Shown piece by piece: positions 7,160-15,515 of a DNA stretch of 33,314 nucleotides. The stretch's first letter is position 1. Each line of letters opens with the position of its first letter. The notes beneath the pieces were generated by a model that made no database searches, was not told the DNA's origin, and worked only from the letters and a program-made list of their open reading frames with translations. A program made the translations under genes and the position numbers. This DNA is from Hyphomicrobiales bacterium (lineage in GTDB: Bacteria; Pseudomonadota; Alphaproteobacteria; Rhizobiales; NORP267): contig JAUYJB010000063.1 of the NCBI GenBank assembly GCA_030688605.1, positions 1-33,314 of the forward strand, in the 5' to 3' direction.

Positions 7160-9174
7160 TACTCGAACTCCATGATGACCGCGTCGACCGCCAGGTTGTC
7201 GCCCGGCTTGGCGTTGATTTTCTTGACCTTGCCGTCGCGCTCGGCGCGCAGCACGTTTTCCATCTTCATCGCTTCGATGACGCAGAGCTGGTCGCCGATC
7301 TTGATCTCCTGCCCGACCTTGACGGCAAGCGAGGTCACGAGCCCCGGCATCGGGCAGACCAGCCGCTTGGCGGTGTCGGTTTCCTTCTTGACCGGCATCA
7401 GCGCGTGCAGCGCCGCTTCGCGCCGCGTATAGACGGCGACCTCGACCTCGGTGCCGCGGTGCGACAGGCCGACGCCATTGAGGATCGGCCGCACCTGGAC
7501 GTTGAGCTTGCGGCCGTCGACGGTGCCGTGCCACGTCGGCTCGCCCGGCGTCCATTGCGAGGATAGCTCGACCGCGCGGCCGGCCGCGCCCTCCTCCCCG
7601 TCGAAGCTGACCGTCACCGTATCGCCCTCATCCGCGACCGCGACCGGGATGCGCTCGCCGGCGACGGCGACGACCCGCGCGCCGGTGAAGGCGAAGGGGA
7701 TCGCGCTCATCTGCCCGGTGATCCGCCGCCGCCGCAGATTGCTCCGATGATCGATGAAGGTCGCGACCGCCGCGAGAACCTCCAGCGTGTCGCGCTCGGG
7801 CGCGTGGGAATGCAGCCCGTCGGGAAACTCCTCGGCGATGAAATTGGTCGAAAGCCGCCCCTCCACCCAGCGCGGATGCGCCATGACGGCGGAAAGAAAC
7901 GGGATATTGTGGCGGATGCCGTCGATGGTGAAGGCATCCAGCGCGTCGGAAAGCGCATCGGTGGCGTGGACGCGGTCCGGAGCGTGGGCGATCAGCTTGG
8001 CGATCAGCGGATCGTAGTAGACGGTGATCTCCGCCCCCTCGTAGACGCCGGTGTCGTTGCGGACGGTCGCCCCCGCGCGCACGCCCTCCTGCGGCGGCCG
8101 GTAGCGCACCAGCCGGCCGGTCGAGGGCAGGAAGTTGCGATAGGGGTCCTCGGCATAGACCCGCGCCTCGATGGCCCAGCCGTTGAGCGCCACGTCCTTC
8201 TGCCTGATGGCCAGCTTTTCGCCCGCCGCGACCTGGATCATCTGCTCGACCAGGTCGATGCCGGTGACGAGCTCGGTGACCGGGTGCTCGACCTGCAGCC
8301 GCGTGTTCATTTCCAGGAAGTAGAAGTTGCGCTCCTTGTCGACGATGAACTCGACCGTGCCGGCGCTCGTGTAGCCGGCGGCGCGGGCCAGCGCCACCGC
8401 CTGCTCGCCCATCGCCTTGCGCGTCTGAGCGTCGATGAAGGACGACGGCGCCTCCTCGATCACCTTCTGGTTGCGGCGCTGGATCGAGCATTCGCGCTCG
8501 CCGAGATGGATGACGTTGCCGTGGCCGTCGGCGAGCACCTGGACCTCGATATGGCGCGGCTCGGTGATGTATTTCTCGATGAAGACGCGGTCGTCGCCGA
8601 ATGACGACGCCGCCTCCGAGCGCGCCCGCTCGAAGCCCTCGGCAACCTCCTGCCGGCCGCGGGCGACGCGCATGCCCTTGCCGCCGCCGCCGGCGGACGC
8701 CTTGATCCTCACCGGATAGCCGATCTCGCCGGCAATCCGCACCGCCTCTTCCGCGTCCGCGACGATGCCGATATGGCCGGGTATCGTGTTGACCTTGGCG
8801 GCGGCGGCGAATTTCTTCGACTCGACCTTGTCGCCCATCGCCTCGATCGCCTTGGCGCCGGGGCCGACGAAGGCGATGCCGGCTTGCGCCAGCGCGGCGG
8901 CGAATTTGGGGTTCTCCGCAAGGAACCCGTAGCCGGGATGCACGGCCTCGGCGCCCGTCTTCCTGCAGGCACCGACGAGCCGATCGATCCTGAGGTAGGA
9001 TTCGGCTGCCGGCGCCGGCCCGAGCCGCACCGCTTCGTCGGCCATCTCGACGTGCAGCGCGTCCTTGTCGGCGTCGGAATGGACCGCCACCGTGGCAATC
9101 CCCATCGACCGCGCCGTCTTGATGATCCGGCAGGCGATCTCGCCGCGGTTGGCGATCAGGATCTTCTTGAACAT
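7159..9174 (-). CDS. pccA: propionyl-CoA (acyl-CoA) carboxylase, biotin-containing alpha subunit
   Basis: A 671-residue subunit that carboxylates its own biotin using ATP and bicarbonate and hands CO2 to the beta subunit, forming methylmalonyl-CoA from propionyl-CoA. Order of domains: biotin carboxylase N-domain (1-115), ATP-grasp with [11 protein letters not shown] (158-168) and the catalytic [14 protein letters not shown] (288-301), BC C-domain (to about 450), a linker/BT domain (about 500-590), and a biotinyl domain with the biotin-bearing Lys637 in EAMKM. Single-chain BC+BCCP of this size fits PccA better than AccC (about 450 residues, no biotin domain). Methylcrotonyl- or geranyl-CoA carboxylase alpha subunits are the main alternatives. 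No beta subunit is in the window. Its TAG stop is part of the palindrome at 7111-7159. Confidence 0.88.
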   Translation of the reverse strand: MFKKILIANRGEIACRIIKTARSMGIATVAVHSDADKDALHVEMADEAVRLGPAPAAESYLRIDRLVGACRKTGAEAVHPGYGFLAENPKFAAALAQAGIAFVGPGAKAIEAMGDKVESKKFAAAAKVNTIPGHIGIVADAEEAVRIAGEIGYPVRIKASAGGGGKGMRVARGRQEVAEGFERARSEAASSFGDDRVFIEKYITEPRHIEVQVLADGHGNVIHLGERECSIQRRNQKVIEEAPSSFIDAQTRKAMGEQAVALARAAGYTSAGTVEFIVDKERNFYFLEMNTRLQVEHPVTELVTGIDLVEQMIQVAAGEKLAIRQKDVALNGWAIEARVYAEDPYRNFLPSTGRLVRYRPPQEGVRAGATVRNDTGVYEGAEITVYYDPLIAKLIAHAPDRVHATDALSDALDAFTIDGIRHNIPFLSAVMAHPRWVEGRLSTNFIAEEFPDGLHSHAPERDTLEVLAAVATFIDHRSNLRRRRITGQMSAIPFAFTGARVVAVAGERIPVAVADEGDTVTVSFDGEEGAAGRAVELSSQWTPGEPTWHGTVDGRKLNVQVRPILNGVGLSHRGTEVEVAVYTRREAALHALMPVKKETDTAKRLVCPMPGLVTSLAVKVGQEIKIGDQLCVIEAMKMENVLRAERDGKVKKINAKPGDNLAVDAVIMEFE

Positions 9175-9258
9175 CGGCGGGATGGCTCCCTTCGCCGGCC
9201 CCCCTGCCGGCGCCTCAAGCGCTAGGAGCGGCGATTTCCGATGCCGGGCGGCGGATTG

Positions 9259-10221
9259 TCAAGGTGCGCTTCGCCGCACGGCGGACCTGCGCGTGTCGGC
9301 GCTGTGCCTGTCCAGCGCGATGAGAATCCAGGCGGTGAGCAGGTCCTCGCTTGTCCTGTCGGCAAGCTCCGCGACGACGCTGCGGGGGGCATGACGGGCC
9401 TCGCCGAGCCCCGAAGCGACCATTCGCGCCGTGCAGCCGGGCACGCCGCGGCAACGGTCGAGCCAATCGGAAGCGCGCAGGCGATTGCCGCGCAAATCCG
9501 CCTGCTCGGCGCGGTAGTCGGTGCCGGCGGCGAGGAAATCGAACGGCGCGCGGCGAAGGTCGCGATGGTCCTCAAGATGGATCCAGTGCGCCATGGTGCC
9601 GCCGCGGGCGAGGAGGCCAGCGAGGTGGTCGAGGACCGGGCCGCATTTCCAGGCCGGAATATGTTCCATGACCGAATCGGAGTGGATGAGCCGCACGCGC
9701 TCGGGCAGCATCACCGGCCCGCTGGCATCGAACGGCGCGACATAGTACGTCGCCATGGCCTCAAGGGCGGTTTCGGACCGCCAATCGATCGCGGCAAGCC
9801 GGCGCAAGCGGGCGTCCAGCACATCCTCCGCCACCCAGGGGCGCAGAATCCTGCGGCAAGCGGCAAGGTCGCTGTTGCGCACAAGCCGTGACATCAGTTG
9901 CGGCTGCAGGATGCGGTAATAGTCGAGGGCATAGATACGCCGGGCGCCGAGCAGGAAATAGATCGCCGGCTCGGCCAGAAGATGCCCGCAGCCGAACTCG
10001 GCGCAGACCGCGCCCTCGAGGCTGTCGACGCCGACCTGGCGCAACCGTGCGCACTGCCTCTCGGCGACGCGTTCCAGCCGCTTGCTGCCGGCGGCAAGCC
10101 GACGCGCGCGCCAAGCTTGCGCCCAGCTCTCGGCGTGACCGGCGGCACCCACGCGCTGCAGCAGGCGCTCGCGCATCCGCCCGGGAATGCGGTGATAGAG
10201 ATACTGTGCCAATGCCAACAT
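9259..10221 (-). CDS. SAM-dependent methyltransferase-like protein
   Basis: A 320-residue protein I cannot name precisely. Residues about 70-95 look like class I methyltransferase motif I (AEFGCGH, 74-80, then a hydrophobic strand ending in ALDYY). Around 180-215 the pattern RLIHSDSVMEHI...LAGLLARGGTMAHWIHLEDH matches motifs II-III, in which a strand is followed by a helix and a glycine turn. The flanking region is Arg/Leu-rich and the N-terminus (MLALAQYLYHRIPGRMRERLLQRVG) is amphipathic, with no signal peptide. Substrate unknown. It stands alone: pccA is downstream (84 bp) and tRNA-Pro upstream (194 bp). A catalytically dead methyltransferase relative is possible. Confidence 0.7.
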   Translation of the reverse strand: MLALAQYLYHRIPGRMRERLLQRVGAAGHAESWAQAWRARRLAAGSKRLERVAERQCARLRQVGVDSLEGAVCAEFGCGHLLAEPAIYFLLGARRIYALDYYRILQPQLMSRLVRNSDLAACRRILRPWVAEDVLDARLRRLAAIDWRSETALEAMATYYVAPFDASGPVMLPERVRLIHSDSVMEHIPAWKCGPVLDHLAGLLARGGTMAHWIHLEDHRDLRRAPFDFLAAGTDYRAEQADLRGNRLRASDWLDRCRGVPGCTARMVASGLGEARHAPRSVVAELADRTSEDLLTAWILIALDRHSADTRRSAVRRSAP

Positions 10222-10415
10222 CGCCGCCCCGCCATGGCGGAAACGCGCCGCTTCCCGGCACCCGCCGCCGATCGCGGCTCGACGGCGTTCAAACGCATAC
10301 TCTAGAAGTGCCGCATCAGGAGCGCCGCTTCCCGAAACACCGCCCGCCCTCGCTCAAATCCCGCTTCGCGCGGCCGGGTCATGGCCCGCCGAGCCGAAGC
10401 GCGAACGGCGAAGGA

Positions 10416-10492
10416 TGGTCGGAGCGGCGGGATTTGAACCCACGACCCCTTGTCCCCCAGACAAGTGCGCTACCGGGCTGCGCTACGCTCCG
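10416..10492 (-). tRNA. tRNA-Pro (anticodon GGG)
   Basis: A 77-base tRNA on the minus strand. The acceptor starts CGGAGCG (10492-10486) and pairs with CGCTCCG; CCA is encoded at 10418-10416. The D-arm TAGCGCAGCCCGGTAGCGCAC is characteristic of tRNA-Pro. The anticodon stem CTTGT/ACAAG encloses CTGGGGG, giving anticodon GGG. The T-arm GTGGGTTCAAATCCCGC is canonical. It lies 52 bp downstream of the merR gene, a position seen in related genomes. Confidence 0.96.
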
Positions 10493-10544
10493 CGCCTTTC
10501 AGGCCGAAGCTTGATGTACAGGCTCCGCCGCGCCGGCGCAACAT

Positions 10545-11018
10545 TCACTTGGCGCGCCGCACGCCCTCGAGCCGCGACTGCGCCTCGCGCAGGGTCCTGA
10601 GCACGGTCTTCAACGCCCGCACCTGGCTGACGCCGCTTTTTCCGGCCCCCGAGATGCCTCCCGCCGGCGGCCTGGCCATGGCGGTCGCCCGGCGTTCCGG
10701 CTCGCCGAAGCCGGTCGCCACCGCGGCCGCCAGCGCGTCCGCGTCCTCCTGCCAGCAATTGGCGACATGGCGCACGCCCTGCTCGCGCAGGATCTTCTGC
10801 ACGCCCTTGATGGTGAAGCCCTCCGAATAAAGGAGATAGCGGATGCCGCGCAATAGATCGATATCGCCGGGCCGGTAATAGCGCCGTCCCCCACCGCGTT
10901 TCAGCGGCTTGATGGAGCTGAATTTGGATTCCCAGAACCGCAGCACGTGCTGCGGCAGGTCGAGGTCTTCGGAGACCTCGGAGATGGTCCGAAATGCCTC
11001 GGGTGATTTGTCAGTCAA
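10545..11018 (-). CDS. MerR family regulator linked to ihfA
   Basis: A 157-residue regulator with a MerR-like winged helix at residues about 8-80 ([21 protein letters not shown]..., then [10 protein letters not shown] and [26 protein letters not shown]). The FWE in place of the usual YE, and the GGGRRYYRP wing, are typical of the conserved alphaproteobacterial MerR encoded next to ihfA. The C-terminal half is Ala/Arg-rich, with no effector-binding domain and no metal-binding cysteines. It follows ihfA by 55 bp in the same direction, so the two are probably co-transcribed. Its targets are not known to me. Confidence 0.88.
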   Translation of the reverse strand: MTDKSPEAFRTISEVSEDLDLPQHVLRFWESKFSSIKPLKRGGGRRYYRPGDIDLLRGIRYLLYSEGFTIKGVQKILREQGVRHVANCWQEDADALAAAVATGFGEPERRATAMARPPAGGISGAGKSGVSQVRALKTVLRTLREAQSRLEGVRRAK

Positions 11019-11073
11019 GGTGTGCCTCCGCCTGGCCCTTGTTGTTAAAACTCCCTTCTACGCCGGCTCCTCG

Positions 11074-11388
11074 CTAATCCGACTTGTTGACGATCAGACC
11101 TTCGTTGATCTTGTCCTTGAGCACGTTGCTGGGCTTGAACACCAGGACGCGCCGCGGGGCAATCGGAACCTCCTCGCCGGTCTTTGGATTGCGGCCGATA
11201 CGCCGGTTTTTATTGCGGACGACGAAGGAGCCGAAAGAGGATAACTTCACGGTTTCCCCTTTCTCCAGACAATCGGTAATCTCCTTCAGGAACAGCTCGA
11301 CCAAATCGGCCGACTCCGTCCGGGAAAGCCCGACTTTTTGATACACGGCCTCACTCAGATCGGCTCGCGTTACTGTCTTTGCCCCCAT
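11074..11388 (-). CDS. ihfA: integration host factor subunit alpha
   Basis: A 104-residue DNA-bending protein of the HU/IHF family. It forms a heterodimer with IhfB and bends DNA by about 160 degrees at specific sites, serving transcription, replication and recombination. The helical body (1-47) carries [13 protein letters not shown]; the beta-ribbon arm shows [12 protein letters not shown], with the intercalating Pro at residue 68. The VTRADL start and the C-terminal KDKINEG tail identify the alpha rather than the beta subunit or HU. It lies 132 bp downstream of fabH and 55 bp upstream of merR, in the order conserved in Hyphomicrobiales. Confidence 0.96.
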   Translation of the reverse strand: MGAKTVTRADLSEAVYQKVGLSRTESADLVELFLKEITDCLEKGETVKLSSFGSFVVRNKNRRIGRNPKTGEEVPIAPRRVLVFKPSNVLKDKINEGLIVNKSD

Positions 11389-11520
11389 ATGGCAGCCCCC
11401 CGCCGCGATCTAACCTGGCCCCATTTATAATGGTTTGTGAACGGTTTGGAAAGGGTCAATGAAGCCAAGTGTCTGGCAAACCAATTCTATTGTCGCCGCG
11501 GCCCGCCTCCGGGTTGCGTC

Positions 11521-12498
11521 TTACCAGCGAACCAGCGCCGCGCCCCAAGTAAAGCCGCCGCCCATCGCCTCCATCAGCACCAGCTGTCCGGGATGGATCT
11601 TCTGCTCCTCGACGGCGGCGCGCAACGCCAGCGGAATCGAGGCGGCGGATGTGTTGGCGTGGCGGTCGATGGTCGTCACCACCCGCTCCGCCGGCACGTT
11701 CAGCTTGCGCGCCATGGCGTCGATAATGCGCTTGTTGGCCTGGTGCGGCACGAACCAGTCGATCTGGGCGGCGCTCAGCCCGGCGCACTTGAGTGCGTCC
11801 TCCACCACCTCCGACAACAGCGTCACCGCGCCGCGGAACACCTCGCGGCCGTGCATCCTGAGATGGCCGACGGTCTGCGTCGTCGACGGCCCGCCGTCGA
11901 CATACAGCATCTCCTTATAGTGCCCGTCCGACCTCAGCTTGGTCATCAGCACGCCGCGGTCGGCATTGGTGCCGCTCTGCTCCTCGGTCTCCAGCACGAC
12001 CGCGCCGCCGCCGTCGCCGAACAGGACGCAGGTGGTCCGGTCGTCCCAATCGATGATGCGCGAAAAGGTCTCCGCCCCGATCACCAGGGCGCGGCGGTAC
12101 TGGCCGGCGCGCAGGAAATTGTCGGCGGTCGCCAGGGCGAAGATGAAGCCGGAGCACACCGCGTGAATGTCGAAGGCGGTGCCGTGGTGCATGCCGAGGT
12201 GTGACTGGATCGTGGTGGCGGTCGCCGGAAAGGTGTTGTCCGGGGTCGCGGTCGCCAGAATGATGAGGTCGATGTCCTTGGGCCTGAGCCGGGCGTCCTC
12301 CAGCGCGGCGAGGGCCGCCGCCGTGCCGATGTCCGCGGTCGTCTCGCCGTCGGCGGCGATGCGCCGCTCGCGGATGCCGGTGCGCTGTTGGATCCACGCA
12401 TCGCTGGTGTCCACGCGCGACGCCAATTCATCGTTGGTCACGACCCGCTCGGGCAGATACGCCCCGCAACCCCTGACGACCGATCGAATCTTTGTCAC
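11521..12498 (-). CDS. fabH: 3-oxoacyl-[ACP] synthase III (FabH)
   Basis: A 325-residue condensing enzyme that starts type II fatty acid synthesis by joining acetyl-CoA to malonyl-ACP. The thiolase-fold triad is complete: Cys115 in IHAVCSGF, His252 in [10 protein letters not shown] (an ACP-docking helix) and Asn282 in [20 protein letters not shown] and the C-terminal [12 protein letters not shown] are family marks. It begins with a GTG (12498) that overlaps the plsX stop (GTGA), so translation of the two is coupled. plsX-fabH coupling links phospholipid and fatty acid supply. Confidence 0.96.
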   Translation of the reverse strand: MTKIRSVVRGCGAYLPERVVTNDELASRVDTSDAWIQQRTGIRERRIAADGETTADIGTAAALAALEDARLRPKDIDLIILATATPDNTFPATATTIQSHLGMHHGTAFDIHAVCSGFIFALATADNFLRAGQYRRALVIGAETFSRIIDWDDRTTCVLFGDGGGAVVLETEEQSGTNADRGVLMTKLRSDGHYKEMLYVDGGPSTTQTVGHLRMHGREVFRGAVTLLSEVVEDALKCAGLSAAQIDWFVPHQANKRIIDAMARKLNVPAERVVTTIDRHANTSAASIPLALRAAVEEQKIHPGQLVLMEAMGGGFTWGAALVRW

Positions 12499-13559
12499 GA
12501 CGCTACCGAACCAGCCCCTCGAGACGCCGGAGATCGGCGTTCCCTGTGATAGTCCCCCAGATCCGCGACGATCTTCTCCAACAGACCATTGCGTACCATC
12601 TCGTAGCCCAGTCCGACCGCGCTCGCAAATCCTTCCGCGTCGGTGCCGCCGTGGCTCTTGATCACGATGCCGTTCAGGCCGAGGAACACGCCGCCATTCG
12701 ATCGGCGCGGATCCATCTTTTCTTTCAAGGCCTTAAAGGCGCCCGAGGCGAGCAGATAGCCGATCCGGGCAAGCAGCGTGCGGTTCATCGCATTCTTCAG
12801 ATATTGAGCGATCTGCTGGGCGGTGCCCTCCGCCGTCTTCAGCGCGATGTTGCCGGCAAAGCCTTCGGTGACGACCACGTCGACGCTGCCGCGGCCGAGA
12901 TCGTCGCCTTCGACGAAGCCCTTATAGTCCATCGGCAGGTGGGAATCGCGCAGCAATTGATGCGCCGCGCGCACATCCTCCAGTCCCTTGATCTCCTCGA
13001 CGCCGATGTTGAGCAGGCCCACCGTCGGCCGATCGAGACCGAACAAGGCCCGCGCCATGGCCTCGCCCATGAGCGCGCAATCGACGAGCTGCTGGGCGTC
13101 GGCGCCGATCGTCGCGCCGACGTCGAGAACGATGCTCTCGCCCCTCAAGGTCGGCCAGATCGCGGCGATGGCCGGACGGTCGATGCCGGCCAGCGTCCGC
13201 AGGGAAAACCGGGCCATTGCCATCAGCGCGCCGGTATTGCCGGCGGAGACGGCGACGTGGGCCTCGCCGTTCTTCACCGCCTCGAGCGCCAGCCACATGC
13301 TGGAGCGCCGGCGGCCGCGGCGCAGCGCCTGGCTCGGCTTGTCGTCCATGCGCACGACGATATCGGTATGGACGACCTCGCAGGCCGCGGCAACACGCGG
13401 ATGCGCCTTGAGGATCGGCGAAATCGCCGCCTCGTCGCCAAATAGCTTGAAGTGCGTGTCGGGGCGCCGCGAAAGCGCGATGTCGGCGCCCGGAATGACG
13501 ACCTCGGGCCCATGATCGCCGCCCATGGCGTCAAGCGCTATGATAACCGGTTCGGGCAT
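12495..13559 (-). CDS. plsX: phosphate acyltransferase PlsX
   Basis: A 354-residue peripheral membrane enzyme that converts acyl-ACP to acyl-phosphate, the donor for PlsY in phosphatidic acid synthesis. The N-terminal [16 protein letters not shown] (6-21) is the PlsX hallmark. [14 protein letters not shown] and [22 protein letters not shown] follow, with the C-terminal [14 protein letters not shown]. It lies 106 bp downstream of yceD and overlaps fabH by 4 bases. rpmF, which sits between yceD and plsX in gammaproteobacteria, is absent here. Confidence 0.96.
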   Translation of the reverse strand: MPEPVIIALDAMGGDHGPEVVIPGADIALSRRPDTHFKLFGDEAAISPILKAHPRVAAACEVVHTDIVVRMDDKPSQALRRGRRRSSMWLALEAVKNGEAHVAVSAGNTGALMAMARFSLRTLAGIDRPAIAAIWPTLRGESIVLDVGATIGADAQQLVDCALMGEAMARALFGLDRPTVGLLNIGVEEIKGLEDVRAAHQLLRDSHLPMDYKGFVEGDDLGRGSVDVVVTEGFAGNIALKTAEGTAQQIAQYLKNAMNRTLLARIGYLLASGAFKALKEKMDPRRSNGGVFLGLNGIVIKSHGGTDAEGFASAVGLGYEMVRNGLLEKIVADLGDYHRERRSPASRGAGSVAS

Positions 13560-13665
13560 GTTTTACCGCGCAGTTTCGGCGCCCCCAATGGCCGCATCGG
13601 GCCGTGGGAAGATAGCGTTTTGCCAAGGGGAGACAACCGCTTTCTTGAGATGCGGGCCGGCGCAG

Positions 13666-14238
13666 CTACTCGGCTTTGCCGCCGCGGCGGCCGCGCAGAA
13701 CCGCGAACGGACTGTCTTCCTCGCCCGCCTCGCCGGCCTCGGTCGCGCCCTTGAGCACCGCGTCGGGGTGGCGCGGATAGGGATCGAGCGCCAGCGCGAA
13801 CTCCTCCAGGAGCACGCCTGCGACATCGATCGTTTCGCCGGGCAGAGGCTCCGGAGGCTCTTGCTGTTCCGGGCCGATGACGAGCTCCGCCTTGGCCCTG
13901 CGCGCGCCGGTCTCTCCTGCCCGCGGCGCCTCGATGCGCTCGGCGGGCAGGAAGCGGCGTTCGAATTCCTCGTCGATTCGCCCCTCCACCGGCCGCAGCG
14001 ATACGACACAGGTCTGCGTCAGCCGCACCGCGAGCCGGCCGCCGAGCCGGACGCCGTCGCGGCCGTAGGGCTGCAGCATCAGTTCCGCCCGAAAGCTGGC
14101 GATGTCCTTGACGCCATAGGCCGCCGCGATCGCCCGCCGCTCGGCCGGGGTGGCGTCGATCTCCAGCATCCGGCCTGTCGGCGGCAGACCGCCGATCGGC
14201 GCCGGCCATCGCGGCAGGGAGGCTTGCTGTCGCGTCAT
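13666..14238 (-). CDS. YceD / DUF177 family protein
   Basis: A 190-residue protein of the YceD (DUF177) family, which in many bacteria sits beside rpmF or plsX and has been connected with 23S rRNA or large-subunit assembly. The recognisable core is the central segment LAVRLTQTCVVSLRPVEGRIDEEFERRFLPAE (about 80-115), where the single Cys and the V-x-E-x-R motif are typical. An acidic stretch and an ...EFALALDPYPRHPDA motif follow. The C-terminus (FAVLRGRRGGKAE) is basic. The ATG overlaps the stop of the cbp3-like gene (ATGA). Exact biochemical function is unresolved. Confidence 0.85.
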   Translation of the reverse strand: MTRQQASLPRWPAPIGGLPPTGRMLEIDATPAERRAIAAAYGVKDIASFRAELMLQPYGRDGVRLGGRLAVRLTQTCVVSLRPVEGRIDEEFERRFLPAERIEAPRAGETGARRAKAELVIGPEQQEPPEPLPGETIDVAGVLLEEFALALDPYPRHPDAVLKGATEAGEAGEEDSPFAVLRGRRGGKAE

Positions 14239-14792
14239 GACGGTATCCCGGTCACTGCGGGCTCCGGAAAGGCCAGGTCCGCGGCCCTGATCTCGGCAAG
14301 GCTCAGCCCGGCAAGATGGTCCCGGGCGGCGAAGGCATATTGCGCGATCGCCGCCGCGGGCGCGGACGGCGCATCCGTCCCGGCATACAGGTTGCGGGCG
14401 ACGGCGTCCTTCATCATCGCCATCGAATCGTCCTTGAATGCGGCCTCATAGGCGCCGACGCGGCCATAGAAGGCCTCAGCCATGCGCTTGATCTTCTTCG
14501 GCACCGACAGATCGCCGATGCCCATTTCGCGCAACGACCGATCGAGATCGACGAACATCGCGTCGAAAACGAGTTGCGCGAGTTGCCGCTCCTCGTCATT
14601 GCGCCGCAGCCGCCCGAACAGGAGAAAGGCGTGCAGGACGATCATGTCATAGCGGCCCGCCGGCGTATCCGGCACGCCAAGATCGGCATAGAAGACCGGC
14701 TTGCGGGCCTGCGCCACAAGGGCGCCATAAACAAGGTGTGGAGTTCCGTTCCGGGCGCCGATGAGACGTTTGAGGACGGCCGGCATGCGCAT
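14235..14792 (-). CDS. ubiquinol-cytochrome c chaperone (CBP3/UQCC1-like)
   Basis: A 185-residue homologue of mitochondrial CBP3/UQCC1, which helps cytochrome b synthesis and bc1-complex assembly. The conserved helical core includes LVYGALVAQARKPVFYADLGVPDT (about 17-40), DMIVLHAFLLFGRL, AQLVFDAMFVDLDRSLREMGIGDL, the basic VPKKIKRMAEAFYGRV and YEAAF. I place the start at the ATG at 14792 because GGAGG lies 9 bases upstream. The frame is open to 14945, but those 51 extra residues are unlike the family and run into the divergent bamE promoter region. The gene overlaps yceD by 4 bases; bamE diverges from it. Confidence 0.87.
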   Translation of the reverse strand: MRMPAVLKRLIGARNGTPHLVYGALVAQARKPVFYADLGVPDTPAGRYDMIVLHAFLLFGRLRRNDEERQLAQLVFDAMFVDLDRSLREMGIGDLSVPKKIKRMAEAFYGRVGAYEAAFKDDSMAMMKDAVARNLYAGTDAPSAPAAAIAQYAFAARDHLAGLSLAEIRAADLAFPEPAVTGIPS

Positions 14793-14977
14793 GTCCGCGT
14801 TCCTCCGACGGGTGGCGATGGCGCCGCCGATCGCGCATCGGTCCTTGCCGCCAAGCCGGAGCGAGGCCGTCTCGCTCCGAAAGCTGGCCATTGCAAAATG
14901 GCCGTATGCGGGGTACGTCAATTCCCTGGGAGCGGCAAGGCCCATATGGGGCCTGGTTTTGGGAGTGCCAAAGGCGA

Positions 14978-15433
14978 ATGGGTCATCTGGCTTCGAAGAG
15001 GGTCAGCCGCGGGCTGATTGCGGCGCTGGCGCTGGGGACGCTCATCTCCGCCTGCTCCGCGCAGGTCACCCGGCACGGCTATATCGCCGAGGAAGGGGCG
15101 CTCAGCCAGATCGAGCTCGGCTCGAGCAGGGAGCAGGTGCGCCTCATCATGGGCACGCCGTCGACGACGGCGGCGATCGGCAACGAGGTCTATTTCTACG
15201 TCTCCCAAACCAAGGAGCAGGTGCTGTTTCTGGAGCCGGAGGTTGTCGACCAACGGGTGCTGACCTTCTATTTCGCCGATGACGGACGGCTCGAGCGGAT
15301 CGCCAATTACGGCCTCCAGGACGGCAAGGTGTTCGACTTCATCTCCCGCACCACGCCGACGCGCGGCGACGATCTGACGGTGCTGCGCCAGATCCTTGGC
15401 AATATCGGCAATATCAACCCGTTCAACCCCTAA
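14978..15433 (+). CDS. bamE: outer membrane assembly lipoprotein BamE/OmlA family
   Basis: A 151-residue lipoprotein of the SmpA/OmlA/BamE family, part of the machine that inserts beta-barrel proteins in the outer membrane. With the ATG at 14978 the N-terminus is a lipoprotein signal: basic KRVSR, a hydrophobic stretch and lipobox LISAC, with the lipidated Cys26. The mature domain has the family pattern (LSQIELGSSREQVRLIMGTPST..., then VYFYVSQTKEQ and LTFYFADDGRLERIANYGLQDGK). The frame is open back to 14891, but that would bury the signal peptide. It diverges from the cbp3-like gene across 185 bp. A terminator shared with the convergent hppA lies 28 bp after its stop. Confidence 0.9.
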   Translation: MGHLASKRVSRGLIAALALGTLISACSAQVTRHGYIAEEGALSQIELGSSREQVRLIMGTPSTTAAIGNEVYFYVSQTKEQVLFLEPEVVDQRVLTFYFADDGRLERIANYGLQDGKVFDFISRTTPTRGDDLTVLRQILGNIGNINPFNP

Positions 15434-15460
15434 GGCCGGCGGCCTCTCCGGCGCGCAATG

Positions 15461-15491
15461 AAAAGCCCCGCGGGAGTGCGCCCCGCGGGGC
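15461..15491 (-). terminator. Rho-independent terminator of hppA
   Basis: Read leftward, GCCCCGCGGG (15491-15482) pairs perfectly over 10 bp with CCCGCGGGGC (15474-15465) around a 7-base loop, followed at once by TTTT (15464-15461). It lies 25 bases after the hppA stop codon. On the plus strand it sits just after bamE but lacks a T-run there, so any effect on bamE mRNA would be 3'-end protection rather than intrinsic termination. Confidence 0.85.
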
Positions 15492-15515
15492 CGATATCGT
15501 GCGGTTCGAACTGCC

